Assembly (NCBI RefSeq): GCF_041381155.1
Contig: NC_091147.1
Location: forward strand, 38,256,053-38,320,052
Origin: Argopecten irradians
Lineage: Eukaryota > Mollusca > Bivalvia > Pectinida > Pectinidae
Direction of reading: 5' to 3'
Length of the DNA stretch: 64,000 nucleotides
Shown: in pieces, positions 27,601 through 35,931 of the stretch
Layout: every line of letters begins with the position of its first letter
How positions within the stretch are numbered: the stretch's first letter is position 1
Notes under the pieces: generated by a model
Told to the model about the DNA's origin: nothing
What the model saw: only the letters and a program-made list of their open reading frames with translations
Databases searched by the model: none
Program-made: the position numbers and the translations under genes

Positions 27601-30063
27601 AATTGCCGTTTTTGCATTGTTTCATTTGCAGCTAGAAGCTACTTTGTCACTATTCCGTCTATGTATATTGCAGAGTTAGCCCCCTTGCGGGTAGGTATTG
27701 ACTGTTACGTTATATTTTGTGAGCGCAATTCACGTCGTTTTCTCCGAAACGTATGACGTTATACTCGCAAATACATGACGTCACAATCAATACCTACCTG
27801 CAAGGGCAAATAACTCCTTTTTACTGCCACGGGAAATATATAAGCTTTATTGCAAACGTTCCAGTAACTCTGTTTTAAATGTTCATAGTGTAATAAAGCT
27901 GAAACATTGGAATACTAAAAAGCAATAATTTCCCAAACAAAGTTACAATACAAACCTTTGTTGTAAGCCAAGAAAAAGATGATACCTCATTACGGTCGTT
28001 TGATACGGTAAAAAAATGCCATCCCGGTGAATGTGACGTCACGTTTTCACGGGACTGAATAACGTTACAATCACGAAATAGTAAACGTGCGGGGTCAAGT
28101 CACAAAAAAGCGTTCCGTCAGATGTGAACAAATTATTGGCGGATGAAACCTTTCGTATTGATGGAAAAGCACAACTTTGTCCGACCAACGTTTTGGTCAG
28201 TATTTGCGGGAAATTGCATGATAAAAATGACCATTGTGTTTGCCCTGTGCAACAAGCAAATAGATGTATAATATTATGTCTTAACTTTTTTAGTTTACTT
28301 GTCATTTTTATTAACATAACCAACGTTTACAATATATTATTTGTCTAATAAACTAAAGTCCCGTTTTATTTATGACTTCAAAAAAGCTCTTCACGCTTCA
28401 ACAACTAGTCTTTATTTAATCTTTACAAATCTTCACCTTGCCTAGAATGTAATTGAGGCACATGAAAAAGGATTTCATGACAGAAAACGAAGGTCTGAAA
28501 TTCCCATTCTCAATATTGTTGTGTTATCAGATATCGGCATTAATTAGGTTATAAACTCTATCATTATATGGATTTTTCTTTTGGAAATACAATCTAGTAT
28601 TATTATATAACTAAAAAGCATCGTGGAACTAATATGTTATTAATTTGCTTCGAAACGTTGAGTGCTGAACATCAAAGATTTAATGTTTTTCGTAACCCTG
28701 CTATTCACTCAGATAATATTTTATTTGCAGTCGATGTTTTCGCACCTCCTATGGAAACTGAAATCACAGAGGAAGCCAGCAAAAGTTATCTCCATAACTT
28801 ATACATAGTGGCCGGAACGTTAATGGGCGCCATTTGTATTGTGGTTACCGTGGTAACCACGTGTTATTGTCGTCTGCACGAGCCCTACAAGAAGATCAGA
28901 TGGAAGAGATTAAGGTATGACCAACAATAGTATTCCATCTTTTTATATAACAGAGTTACTTCCCTTGCGGGTAAGTATCCATTGTGGCGTCATTATTTTT
29001 TCAAAAAAACTTATGTCGTTTTCTCTGAAAACTATGACGTTTTCAACAACAAAAAACTCATCAACTCAAAAAATTGACATCACAATCAATACCACCCAGA
29101 AGAGCAAATAGCTCTGTAATATGCAAATTTAGAGGTACTAGTAGCTGCAAAATTTTCAATTTAAAATTATAATTTGATTTTTGTCGAAAGAAATTTTCAA
29201 ACTTTAAAAATGAATAACGAACACAATTTGTGGATGGAAAATTTTCATAAATACACCAATGTCATACAACTGCAATATATGTTTTTCTTTCATACCTATG
29301 GGTGTAATACTGGCTGGTCTAGGGCAATACACTCATGCCGCCTGAGGCTGTATTGCATGGCTACCCATGCAATAAAGCCTCGTGACATCACGGCGTCAAC
29401 AAAAATTCTACTTCTTCGGTAAAATTTTAACATTTTTTCACCATCTTGACTGGTTTTACTATAAAAGATGCAAACAGCGGAATTTTTGTTGAAAATATCA
29501 CGAAAAATTGTTTTTCAGCCGTGGATTTCTTCGAATTTATTTCAAAATGGCGAGATATTATAGTTGTAAAATTGCAATAAAACGTCGAGGTATGAAAGAA
29601 AAATACTCTTTCATAAGTGGATATGAAGGATAGGGATATTCTACCCTCGGGATCACAAAATGTTGCAAAACCCTCGGCAAGCCTCGGGTTTTACTACATT
29701 TTGTGACCCTCGGGTAGAATATCCCTATCCTTTATATCCACATATGAAAGAGTCTTATAATATAGTATATGGTTCTGTACTATATACAGGCATGTGTTTT
29801 GGAAGACGGTGGTATGTTCATGTTGTGTCTCCATGTAATAGAAGAATCTGTTATCGTTGTATAGTGCTATTTCATCGCTGATTTTGTTGGAATATTTACA
29901 TTGCAGATCGTTCGAGTTTAAAGCGCCTAAAGGAAGTCTAGAAGTATCCAGCCTAAACAAGCCTCGCCTGTCATGTGACGCCATCATGGAAGCCACGTCG
30001 TTAACGAGAGACATGCATCCTAGTTCATCTTATAGTGAGACACTTTCTACAAAACTGGTGTAG
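2097..30063 (+). CDS. Cupredoxin-like / six-EGF single-pass membrane protein, 5'-partial, 10 exons found
   Basis: Exons 2097-2179, 5624-5805, 19703-19836, 20679-20742, 23717-23944, 24432-24574, 26287-26380, 27240-27374, 28731-28914 and 29907-30063 join in one frame (1404 nt, 467 residues plus stop). Residues 1-105 resemble the C-terminal two thirds of a phytocyanin-type cupredoxin: an FDSC motif (Cys52), then a G-x-HFFIV stretch, then [13 protein letters not shown] (Cys95, Met99). Six EGF-like modules follow at about 110-149, 169-201, 207-237, 244-275, 282-313 and 320-351; numbers 4 and 6 fit the calcium-binding pattern. A hydrophobic helix at about 378-398 is followed by a basic stop-transfer stretch and a Ser-rich cytoplasmic tail. 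This suggests a cell-surface receptor or adhesion protein; function unknown. The signal peptide and the first part of the cupredoxin domain are missing, so at least one exon lies upstream. I know no named orthologue. Confidence 0.85.
2483..2841 (-). mobile_element. Family C inverted-repeat element (MITE-like)
   Basis: About 359 bp bounded by TTAAAGATGCTCCATCGCCG and the complementary GGTGGAGCATCTTTGA. The interior matches copies at 3650, 20943 and 51538. No coding capacity, so a non-autonomous DNA element. Confidence 0.8.
2880..3010. mobile_element. Family B inverted-repeat element, partial
   Basis: The right half of family B: AACAATAAATACCTACCCGG ... ATATGCAAATGC. The left terminus is lost. 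Confidence 0.6.
3650..4008 (+). mobile_element. Family C inverted-repeat element (MITE-like)
   Basis: Bounded by TTAAAGATGCTCCACCGCTG and GGCGGTGGACCATCTTT. Opposite orientation to the copy at 2483, 800 bp away, so the pair can fold into a long hairpin in RNA. Confidence 0.8.
4466..4975 (+). repeat. Dispersed repeat family A, near full-length copy
   Basis: About 510 bp from 'ATGGCCCTGCAGGTAGGGCG' to an A/C-rich tail (AACCAAACAAAT). The tail and lack of clear inverted ends suggest a SINE-like retroelement, though no tRNA promoter boxes were recognised. Confidence 0.75.
5061..5346 (+). repeat. Tandem repeat, 37-bp unit x 7 plus a degenerate eighth
   Basis: Unit TTCTCTCTTTCCGTTGAGAG followed by CCTAGCAGACATTCAGC. 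Copy 2 is 35 bp; the last copies diverge. A frame stays open through part of the array, but no coding function is supported. Confidence 0.93.
5624..5805 (+). CDS. Exon b: core of cupredoxin-like domain
   Basis: Acceptor TTTTTCAG, donor GTAATT; phase 2 in, phase 1 out. It encodes residues 29-88. The stretch [14 protein letters not shown] aligns with the phytocyanin block around 'HNVVEV..YDSC', with Leu or Ala where the first copper-binding His would lie. Three Asn-x-Ser/Thr sites (at Asn32, Asn57 and Asn63) suggest a glycosylated ectodomain. Confidence 0.85.
6907..7433 (+). repeat. Dispersed repeat family A, near full-length copy
   Basis: About 527 bp, starting ATGGCCGGAAGGGCGTTAGA and ending with an (AAAC)n tail. 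The best-preserved full copy in the window together with 4466. An open frame on the opposite strand (7017-7388) belongs to the repeat. Confidence 0.8.
7450..7680 (-). repeat. Dispersed repeat family E copy
   Basis: Shares GTCTTCAAAGGAAAT, then CAGGGGTGGATATAA and GTAACC with copies at 9330 and 14970. Confidence 0.65.
9330..9560 (-). repeat. Dispersed repeat family E copy
   Basis: Same order of blocks as at 7450 and 14970: ACATCAGAAGAATC ... GGCCTGTGATTAA ... CCAGGGGTGGATATTACG. Confidence 0.65.
12660..13340. repeat. Degenerate pyrimidine-rich tandem array
   Basis: About 680 bp almost entirely C/T on the + strand, built from variants of 'TTCCACTCTCTTCTGACCAT' at about 30-40 bp spacing. It creates a 180-residue hydrophobic open frame (12797-13339) that is a by-product of composition, not a gene. 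Confidence 0.75.
14740..14810 (+). repeat. Family E fragment, inverted relative to the next copy
   Basis: CCTCGATACTCCAGGGGTTA then TCTCATAGCAAAACTGGAGA, matching the reverse complement of the right end of the 14970 copy with an internal gap. Confidence 0.6.
14970..15200 (-). repeat. Dispersed repeat family E copy
   Basis: Full set of family blocks, ending CTAGGGGTGGATATAACGTC and GTAACCCCTGGAGTATCGCG. Confidence 0.7.
16293..16484. mobile_element. Family B inverted-repeat MITE, full length
   Basis: About 190 bp, almost wholly palindromic: TATTCCGTCTTTGCATATTA / TAATATGCGAATACAGAAT at the ends and GGGTAGGTATCGATTG / CAATCAATACCTACCC inside. Contains TGACGTCA at 16422-16429. No coding capacity. 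Confidence 0.85.
16511..18096 (+). mobile_element. Family D dispersed element, full copy with internal repeats
   Basis: About 1.6 kb (1.4 kb without the SINE inside). It starts ATGTCACCTGAGACGAAATC and ends TCAGGTGACCGTTAAGGCCC then ATGGGCCTCTTG; the GTCACCTGAG and CTCAGGTGAC ends are complementary. Inside, a roughly 320-340 bp module (AAGGTCTTAAGGTCCTTTAC ... GACCCTGGGGTCTCACG) recurs about four times. No transposase. Superfamily not assigned; I recall similar repeats as common in bivalves. Confidence 0.75.
17537..17761 (-). mobile_element. tRNA-derived SINE nested in family D, with 8-bp target duplication
   Basis: The 209-bp body (17545-17753) is flanked by CCCTGGGG at 17537-17544 and 17754-17761. 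On the - strand it begins with a tRNA-like head: GGTGGCCAAGTGGTTAAG (box A) and GCGGGTTCGAATCCCATG (box B), resembling a Ser/Leu tRNA, and ends in an A-rich tail. Confidence 0.9.
18529..18698. repeat. Long hairpin with (GA)n and (CT)n arms
   Basis: CATATTTACAAGATTTTAGA then about 30 GA units, AGTTTATTTTAA, a short loop, TTAAAATAAACT, CT-rich repeats, and TAAAATATTGTAAATATG. Every block on the left has its complement on the right. Confidence 0.9.
19703..19836 (+). CDS. Exon c: end of cupredoxin-like domain and start of EGF 1
   Basis: Acceptor CTTTTTTCAG, donor GTAATG; phase 1 in, phase 0 out. It encodes Val89 (split) to Glu133. The domain ends [13 protein letters not shown], close to the phytocyanin ending GHC..GMKLAVTV. 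Val89 replaces the copper-binding Cys and Asn94 replaces the second His, while Cys95 and Met99 are kept. EGF 1 starts at Cys110. Confidence 0.85.
19837..20678. other. Intron c-d, nothing recognised
   Basis: 842 bp of AT-rich sequence without a recognisable repeat, RNA gene or ORF of interest. Confidence 0.6.
20679..20742 (+). CDS. Exon d: second half of EGF 1
   Basis: Acceptor TTTATCAG, donor GTAATG; phase 0 in, phase 1 out. It encodes [16 protein letters not shown], the C-terminal loop of EGF 1 with one extra Cys next to the fifth cysteine. Confidence 0.85.
20943..21138 (-). mobile_element. Family C element with internal deletion
   Basis: About 196 bp; both termini kept (TTTAAAGATGCTCTACCACC and GCGGTGGAGCATCTTTAA) but the middle 160 bp of the full copies is missing. 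Confidence 0.8.
21470..21655 (+). repeat. Tandem repeat, 28-32-bp unit x 6
   Basis: Unit CACACCAAAAACATGTTTGT + TACCCACAA. Each unit contains the palindrome AAACATGTTT, so six copies of it are spaced about three helical turns apart. Frames stay open on both strands because of the repeat. Confidence 0.93.
21702..21862 (-). repeat. Family A fragment, inverted
   Basis: TTAGTTTGTTTGTTTGATTA then GTCCTATTAACAGCCAGGGC: the 3' end of family A in reverse. Confidence 0.75.
21960..22310 (+). repeat. Family A copy, 5'-truncated
   Basis: CACCGCCTCACTTTTGGCTT through AACTGTTAATAGGGTCG and an (AAAC)n tail. It lies 100 bp from an inverted copy at 21702-21862. Confidence 0.75.
23717..23944 (+). CDS. Exon e: EGF 2 and most of EGF 3
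   Basis: Acceptor TGTATTACAG, donor GTATGT; phase 1 in and out, the symmetric phase usual for EGF exons. It encodes EGF 2 (Cys169-Cys201) with the GYTGAKC ending, and EGF 3 from Cys207. Confidence 0.92.
23945..24431. other. Intron e-f, nothing recognised
   Basis: 487 bp, AT-rich, no repeat or RNA gene seen. Confidence 0.6.
24432..24574 (+). CDS. Exon f: end of EGF 3 and EGF 4
   Basis: Acceptor TTTTAAAG, donor GTGAGT; phase 1 in, phase 0 out. EGF 4 (Cys244-Cys275) has DYNEC before it and an Asp-x4-Tyr-x-Cys pattern, which fits a calcium-binding EGF. Confidence 0.92.
24575..26286. other. Intron f-g
   Basis: Contains the short palindromic element at 24992-25098. The rest shows nothing I recognise. 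Confidence 0.6.
24992..25098. mobile_element. Short palindromic MITE-like element
   Basis: About 107 bp. GGGCCCAGATTCAGTAACAT plus TCCTTAA at the left; the right end, ATTAAGGAATATTCATGAAA plus CTGGGAC, is its near complement. CCTTAA motifs repeat inside. Confidence 0.7.
26287..26380 (+). CDS. Exon g: EGF 5
   Basis: Acceptor AAATCTAG, donor GTAAGA; phase 0 in, phase 1 out. It encodes EGF 5 from Cys282 ([14 protein letters not shown] ... CRPGYTG). Confidence 0.92.
26381..27239. other. Intron g-h
   Basis: Contains a family E fragment (about 26398-26500, with a run of about 14 G near 26487) and a family F copy. Nothing else seen. Confidence 0.65.
26880..27155 (+). repeat. Dispersed repeat family F copy
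   Basis: Runs from TCAATTATGGACCATTG to GCCACCCTGAAGAATGCAGC, GGCAACGACGTTCGCAAAGG and AATATTGACCCAG. Its inverted counterpart is at about 31295-31545 in the intergenic region. Confidence 0.6.
27240..27374 (+). CDS. Exon h: end of EGF 5 and EGF 6
   Basis: Acceptor TATTTCCAG, donor GTAAGT; phase 1 in and out. EGF 6 (Cys320-Cys351) has ININDC and D-x4-Tyr-x-Cys and probably binds calcium. Confidence 0.92.
27375..28730. other. Intron h-i
   Basis: Contains a family B element. TGACGTCA also occurs at 28034-28041 outside it. The two overlapping short ORFs at 28039-28348 show no recognised domain. Confidence 0.6.
27651..27812. mobile_element. Family B inverted-repeat MITE
   Basis: TATTCCGTCTATGTATATTG at the left, CTTGCGGGTAGGTATTG and CAATCAATACCTACCTGC inside; the far right end is lost. 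TGACGTCA at 27777-27784. Confidence 0.8.
28731..28914 (+). CDS. Exon i: stalk, transmembrane helix and basic stop-transfer
   Basis: Acceptor TTATTTGCAG, donor GTATGA; phase 1 in, phase 2 out. It encodes a short acidic stalk, a helix [19 protein letters not shown] and then a Lys/Arg-rich stretch ([10 protein letters not shown]). This fixes a type I topology with the EGF repeats outside. Confidence 0.9.
28931..29135. mobile_element. Family B inverted-repeat MITE, diverged
   Basis: TATTCCATCTTTTTATATAA then CTTGCGGGTAAGTATCC; right end AGCTCTGTAATATGCAAATT. It starts only 16 bp after the exon i donor. Confidence 0.75.
29605..29753. repeat. 149-bp near-perfect palindrome
   Basis: ACTCTTTCATAAGTGGATAT ... 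CTACCCTCGGGATCACAAAA on the left is complemented by TTTTGTGACCCTCGGGTAG ... ATATCCACATATGAAAGAGT on the right. Arms of about 70 bp with few mismatches and a very short loop. Confidence 0.9.
29787..29885 (-). repeat. Family A fragment, inverted
   Basis: GGCATGTGTTTTGGAAGACG ... TGTTGTGTCTCCATGTAAT matches the reverse complement of the central part of family A. Confidence 0.6.
29907..30063 (+). CDS. Exon j: cytoplasmic tail and stop
   Basis: Acceptor TTTACATTGCAG; phase 2 in. It encodes 51 residues rich in Ser, Thr and Leu and ends ETLSTKLV followed by TAG at 30061-30063. No signalling domain or standard class I PDZ ligand was recognised. Confidence 0.88.
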
Positions 30064-30171
30064 GACAGAGGTTATAGTCAATATCCACGCCGTGGAAGTG
30101 AGAAAAGTGCAATACTTCCCACCAAAAATGGTGTATGCATGCGGCCATACATGATACCCATCATATCGGAG

Positions 30172-30177
30172 ATTAAA
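30172..30177 (+). other. Candidate poly(A) signal, variant ATTAAA
   Basis: ATTAAA lies about 110 bp after the stop of the cupredoxin-EGF gene. No AATAAA was seen closer. Weak evidence on its own. Confidence 0.3.
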
Positions 30178-30424
30178 TTTATCTTTGAGACAAATAGTCA
30201 TCTTGCCAGAGAAGAAGTCTATCTTTCAGTGACACTTTCCCAAACATTGGTGTCGACTCGGGATCATAGAAAATATCAACTGAGTGAATTCAGCTGAGAC
30301 ATTTCACAAGACTCAATAGACACTGGGACTTCCAAAATGTAATATCCGCCATTTTGGAGGGTATATTCATCATAAACTATTAAAGTGAGACACTATTCAA
30401 AACACTTGGCATGATGCCATGGAA

Positions 30425-30600
30425 AATATTCAATGTTTGCATATTACAGAGTTATCTGTCTTTGCTGTTTGATATCGATTGTGTCGTCATTATTTTGTGA
30501 GCAAAAGTCAGGTCGTTTCTCTGAAAAATATGACGTTGTGCTCATAAGCACACGACATCACAACCAATACCAACTTGCAACAGCAGATATGCAAATAGGA
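30425..30600. mobile_element. Family B inverted-repeat MITE, decayed
   Basis: TTTGCATATTACAGAGTTAT at the left and CACAACCAATACCAACTTGC at the right. The CRE-like core is mutated (CGACATCA). A further, more decayed copy seems to lie at about 30690-30960. Confidence 0.7.
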
Positions 30601-31294
30601 TATGTTCGACTCGCCACAAGACTGTTGTAAACAAGGGTACCTCATTGATAACCAACTAGTGGCAGAGTAACGTAATATTTTTCGTAAAATTCCTACAGAG
30701 TTATCTGTTCTTGTGTATAGATATATTGATTACTTTGTATGTTTGTAAGCGTAAAGTCATAACTTTACGAGAGAAAACGAGGTAATATTTCGTATAAAAC
30801 CTAGATACGTAAAATGTCTACTTGCTAGAGTAAAAAAACAGAAATGTGTAAAGGAATAGCGGAGAATCTTCACAGAATTGGTGTTAGCCCGACTTCACAA
30901 CATATATTTTGTAAGTGTAACGTCATATGTTTAAGAGAAAACGTAATTTATCTTCCAAATAGAAAAAAAAAAATGTGAATTATTATCTAACTAGAGTAGA
31001 AAACTCTGCAATTGGCAAAGGAATGGCGGACACTATTTATAAAATTGGTGTTAACATGATAAAAGTACCGTGGCCCATATCGGCCGTAAAATTATTTTAC
31101 CCGCTTGAAGTAGTTGTACACTTTATCATTATCCATTTAGGGTGAGCAGAGCAAGACATCGTCGTGAATTAATGAAAGAAATTTCAGACCGTTTTGTATC
31201 TGTAATAGTATAAAGGATGTGTGACATGTATGCAAATTTTAGATATGTTCTTATTTTACATTATTCTCATTAGCTAATACATGTTCATGTCAGG

Positions 31295-31545
31295 TTCGAT
31301 CTAGACGGAACGTTGAGTCAATATTCCTTTGTGAACATCGTTGCCAAAACGTGGAGATCTTCAGGGTGGCGCCCTATGGCCATCGTTTTTCTTGTAACTA
31401 ACATGCTTTATACAATCGGATCATAATTTTGAACATTTTCAAAGAAACTACATATCAACGCCACCTGTAATTTTTTTTTTTATAATACCATGGCAATTTA
31501 ACACCATACCGATCTCAGCAAAGGCCCAAAATTGATAAAAAATCA
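31295..31545 (-). repeat. Dispersed repeat family F, inverted copy
   Basis: TGAGTCAATATTCCTTTGTG and TTCAGGGTGGCGCCCTATGG mirror the 26880-27155 copy. Confidence 0.6.
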
Positions 31546-31639
31546 ACTAATTGTCCGAGCCAGCCTTCTTTCCCTCAATAACTACCAACCCACCCAACCT
31601 TAGTTTCCCTCACAACCGCATTCAAAAACTCCCTGTCTC

Positions 31640-31715
31640 ACCCTCATCGATACTCCTGGGGTGGATATAACGTCAGAGATAGTAACCACTGCAGTATAGA
31701 GGACACACACTCTCC
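31640..31715. repeat. Family E fragment, rearranged
   Basis: CATCGATACTCCTGGGGTGG directly joined to ATATAACGTCAGAGATAGTA: two ends of the family fused. A further small piece is at 33678-33720. Confidence 0.5.
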
Positions 31716-32099
31716 CACTCCATAATTTGGGGCCCCAACGAAACAACTATTACCGACAGGTGTAACATATTAAATATAAATATTAACTTAATTTTTTTAA
31801 AAATACCTACAAAAGTGGGAATTTCAAATGTACAGACACACCTATCAAGTTGGAGTACCCAGAGGAAAGTTTACAAATATACTAGATGTAAGTGTAGTAC
31901 AATATGCACACTGTATCAATCTACATTTTAAGCAGAGTGAAGATGCGAGAAGGCCAATCAGGATTAGGGGAGCGTTGATTACACGTTGGCGCATATCATA
32001 CCTGTGTTTGGTTACATTTAAAGAATACAACTTCCCATTTCAGGATATTATTTTATAATAAAAACCGTCGATCTCACTAAATATTCATATTTTTCAATA

Positions 32100-32950
32100 T
32101 TGTCCTCTTGAAGTGTTTTCTAATTGGTTAAACCATGTTTGTATAAATTGGTCGTGTTTTTTTAGTAATAGTTAAATGTAGATATTTAATATTAGGTAAA
32201 CAATTTCTCTGATGTATCCAAACAAAACTTAATCCAACACTGTCTAAAATATTTTTAACATATTTCATCCATTTAAACTCAATCTGACCAGTTACATGGA
32301 GAGTATACATCAATTTGTACATAAAACTTGACAGTTTGCTTTCATTGGATAGAAGAGTATACCAAAATTTTATCATTCTTAGTTTGATATTGACAGTAAT
32401 AGGATACCTGCCAGTTTCTCCGTAAATCATGAAATTAGAGGTATTTTTTCGTAGACCAAGAATTCTTTTACAGAACTGCAGATGTATTTTTTCCAACAAC
32501 CTTGTATTTTCGTACCCCCATATTTCACATGAAAATAATAATATTGGGGTAACTAATGAATCGAATAACTTAAGTTGTATATCAACAGGTAAATTAATAG
32601 TTCTTATCTTACGGTAAAGAGCAAAAAGTGTTTTATTGGCTTGAATACACAATTGTTTTTGGCAGCCATAAAGCTTCCATTATAGTTAAATAGTACACCT
32701 AAGTATGTTGAATATCTCGTTGCTTATTGAACACCAAAAATCGCTTTCTTCCTGTCGGCTTTCGTTTTGCAAAAATTACGACTTATGTTTTCTTTGTGTT
32801 AACCTCAATTTTCCATTTTTGACAATATTCTTCAAACATATTTAATATATGTTGTATATTACAGTTAATCCGCCTATCACTAAGTACTGATTTCTTCATA
32901 TGGTCACTATCGAAGTCGACAGTGGCAGTACAGGTACGTGTAGAATAGCT
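32100..32950 (-). mobile_element. LINE (non-LTR retrotransposon) reverse transcriptase C-terminal remnant
   Basis: On the - strand the frame 32652-32128 encodes ALYRKIRTINLPVDIQLKLF, SLVTPILLFSCEIWGYE, LEKIHLQFCKRILGL and YGETGRYPITVNIKLRMIKF. This is the post-palm and thumb region of jockey/CR1-like LINE reverse transcriptases in aquatic invertebrates. Upstream on the same strand (32950-32660), broken pieces read CQKWKIEVNTKKT and YLGVLFNYNGSF, the end of the palm. The frame is interrupted by stops and a frame change in that part. 5'-truncated dead copy; no endonuclease or catalytic YxDD seen. Confidence 0.85.
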
Positions 32951-33210
32951 CAACTAATCAACTAGCGTTCAAATTTTACAAAATATTAACATAAGTTTAT
33001 CGTTTTATTATCTATTTAATCTAATCTAACAATTAATCAAACAATTCACTAGTCAGTTATCTTTTTTTTTCTTCAAAATATGTATTAATTGTATTTTAAT
33101 ATCACACAATACACTATATATATATATACAGTCACTGCAATAGCAATCAAACTCTATCTTAAAGTCAATGACCAGTCTCCCATTTATGAACGACGATATC
33201 TTACGCTGCT

Positions 33211-33301
33211 CACAGGTTTACGACGCGCAAAAAAAAAGAAAATTAAAAAAAAAGTACTATTTTTTTTATTTTTTTTTTTTTGCGCGCGTCGTAAACCTGT
33301 G
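33211..33301. mobile_element. 91-bp foldback element
   Basis: CACAGGTTTACGACGCGCAA plus A-run at the left; T-run plus TGCGCGCGTCGTAAACCTGT + G at the right. Arms of about 24 bp enclose an A/T homopolymer loop. Confidence 0.85.
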
Positions 33302-35931
33302 CGCTGCCCACCCTAAAAAGTCATGTACACTTTGTCAATTTATAAAATATACGAATGTTTCGTTTACTTGGAGTAAAGTGATATGTACAATTTGAGTACG
33401 AAGTGTACAACTACTTACTAAGAGTAACAACTTGACAGCTGGTATGGGCACTATAGCTAGTTTGTCTACTCTGTCAGAGAATGAATTCATCTTTTCGCGA
33501 GAAGCTCTTAACAAAACCTGTCCTAGGCAGATGTGGGGACAAAATTGAATATCCGCTATGTATAAATTATATAGTACAATGAAATCTGGCATCTTTTTTC
33601 ACAAGAAGACATACATAAATGTACCAATGCCATCCATAACTACATGACAGACTACGTGTATGTTATCATCGTTAACCCATGGGTTACTACCACTGTCGCT
33701 ATACCCACCCCTGTAACTAAAATTATTCATGCCACATACACTGGATCCGTTCGATCAATGGATATCGGCGCTGAATGCTAGCACAAAAGCATTTAATTAG
33801 AAAATTACACTTCGGCTACCTGTCGTGTTTTTTTGACTGTAAACAAACGTATCGCGCCTTTCATTAAAAGGGAATGTTTAAATCGTACACATAAGCTTAA
33901 GTTTACCTTATTTTAAATGTGACAGACGATATCACCTTATCACCTGAAATAACGTCCATGTTTCATCATATTGTTATCATACATCGGTACCTGAACGAGT
34001 GTTGTCTGAAAATTATAAAGCATGTAGGTGAACGTTTAATCAAATCACAAATTGAAAAAAAAATCGTGAAGTTAAAATGCAACTTAACGACGTATCAGAA
34101 ACAATTGAATATGACTTATATTGCAAAAGTAAACAGGGTTTCGACCTTGAAATTTTCTCACAGTATTCATTCTACTGCATCTCGCACCAGCTTATCATTT
34201 AATTTCTTCGCCATCACGAAGCATCTATCATAAAAACGTTTGTGATTGGAGCAAGGCATTGAGTCATGTACATACATTCTACGTTTGAGATGCATGGACG
34301 TTACTATCTAGAAACAGAACATTCATGGAGATGTAAAACCCGTCAAATGACGCAAAACTGTAATCTGCTTTCAGTGGCTTTTTGCGCTCAACAAATGCTT
34401 ATTCGAATGCAGCACTGTATATCCACAAACCCCTCCCTATTTTTGTGATATACACAACAAAAAAAGAGATTAAATTATATATCTGTTCCATTAATGAAAT
34501 TAAACAACACCAATTGACTTAAAACACAATCAAAGCACAATTCCCAAGAATGAATTAATTTGTGTACAATGTGTATGTGTAATTAAAACGTGAAAGGGTT
34601 GCACTGATTTATATGGAAACGGCTAACATGTCGGAGTTTCTTAACTTATTTTCTTTTTTGATGTTCCGAATTGACAAATGATCGACCATTCCATCAAAAC
34701 TTCTATTTTTATTATTACTATTCTGATGTTTAATAATTTCACACGAATCACAATTTGAATTTGAAATGAATGTGACTTATATTGTGTAAATATACACTGC
34801 GACTCTGTACAAAATCACTTGAAATGTAAATAAACAGATTTGTTCAAAATGCTGCGTGTTGTGTTTTACTGTATTCGGAGATCTTGGTTTAAATGCTTGC
34901 ATAACATTCACGCAGACAGTATTATTATACACGAAAACGCAGTTCTGTTAGACCCTAGAGGCAACGAGGTGTCAAATTTAATTGTTATCTGATATTATTT
35001 TATTGATTCTATATATACCACAAGCCTCGAAGTTTAGTCATAAACTTATTTCTTGAATATGTATTCCCACTTTTGACATAAATACCACCTTTAGCAAAAT
35101 AACGTCTTCAGTTTTAATACCAACTTCAGTTAAAATGTCAAACAGATAGCAATCTTCCAAAAACGACAAACCTAGGGAAACATTTTATACTGAAAGTTAT
35201 TGCCGAACATTTCGGAAGTAAACCGAGTTTTAGTATTTCGAGTGTGAATACCACCTTAAGAAAACAAAATCGACACAAAATGTTTGTTTTTTTTCATTGA
35301 AGTATGTCGTTGCTCAGTAATACCAATTAAAAGGTTATAATGACAATGTCCAACTCGTATCAGATGCAAATATTAACAAACCCAAAGAATAAAAACCAGA
35401 GATCCTAAATGACCTTGAAAAAAGAGCAGGGTCAAGGACAAAACGCTAAAGGATCTTGTGCAAAAAGCTTATTTAATAAGGTGACTAAGGCAAAGAGCTT
35501 TAGGAGCATAGGGTAAAAACTAATAGTACAAATAAGTAAGGATGAGGGGCCTAGAATAATGAGCTTCAATTAGAAAAAAAAAAGACGAAAAGCGCTAATT
35601 ACAGAAAACTTAAAAAGATATCAGGGAAAGAAATTGCACAACTGATGAGACGAGGCGACCAATTTTTATACTTATAAGCACAAAAGTGTGTAAATAATGT
35701 TCAATACTTGTAAATACCTTCCATTTTTTAAGTAAAATAGCATTTTCATGCGAGCAAAAACCCAAGAATTTTCTTCGTTTCTTTTGTAACTTTCTCTAAT
35801 CAGCATTTGTCATCATTCTTACTCAAAGTAAGGTTTAGAAGTACGGTTCTAATGCAAAGAACTTATTCCCAAAACCAAGTCAATAACACTATTCAAACTC
35901 ACACCGACAATTTCTAGTCATCTGGTTTGGT

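Larger units (their letters stand above)
28915..29906. other. Intron i-j
   Basis: Holds a family B element, a 149-bp palindrome and a family A fragment (29787-29885) close to the last exon. Confidence 0.7.

Noticed and set aside
28039-28348. Overlapping Cys-containing ORFs that look a little like an extra EGF exon
   Set aside because: Cysteine spacing does not fit EGF, there are no usable splice sites in phase, and exons h and i already join in frame.
2097-30063. Notch or Delta orthologue
   Set aside because: There are EGF repeats and a transmembrane helix but no DSL, LNR or ankyrin domains, and the N-terminus is cupredoxin-like.
33919-34233. 104-residue open frame in the intergenic region
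   Set aside because: No recognised domain, no splice context, and base composition like the surrounding non-coding sequence.
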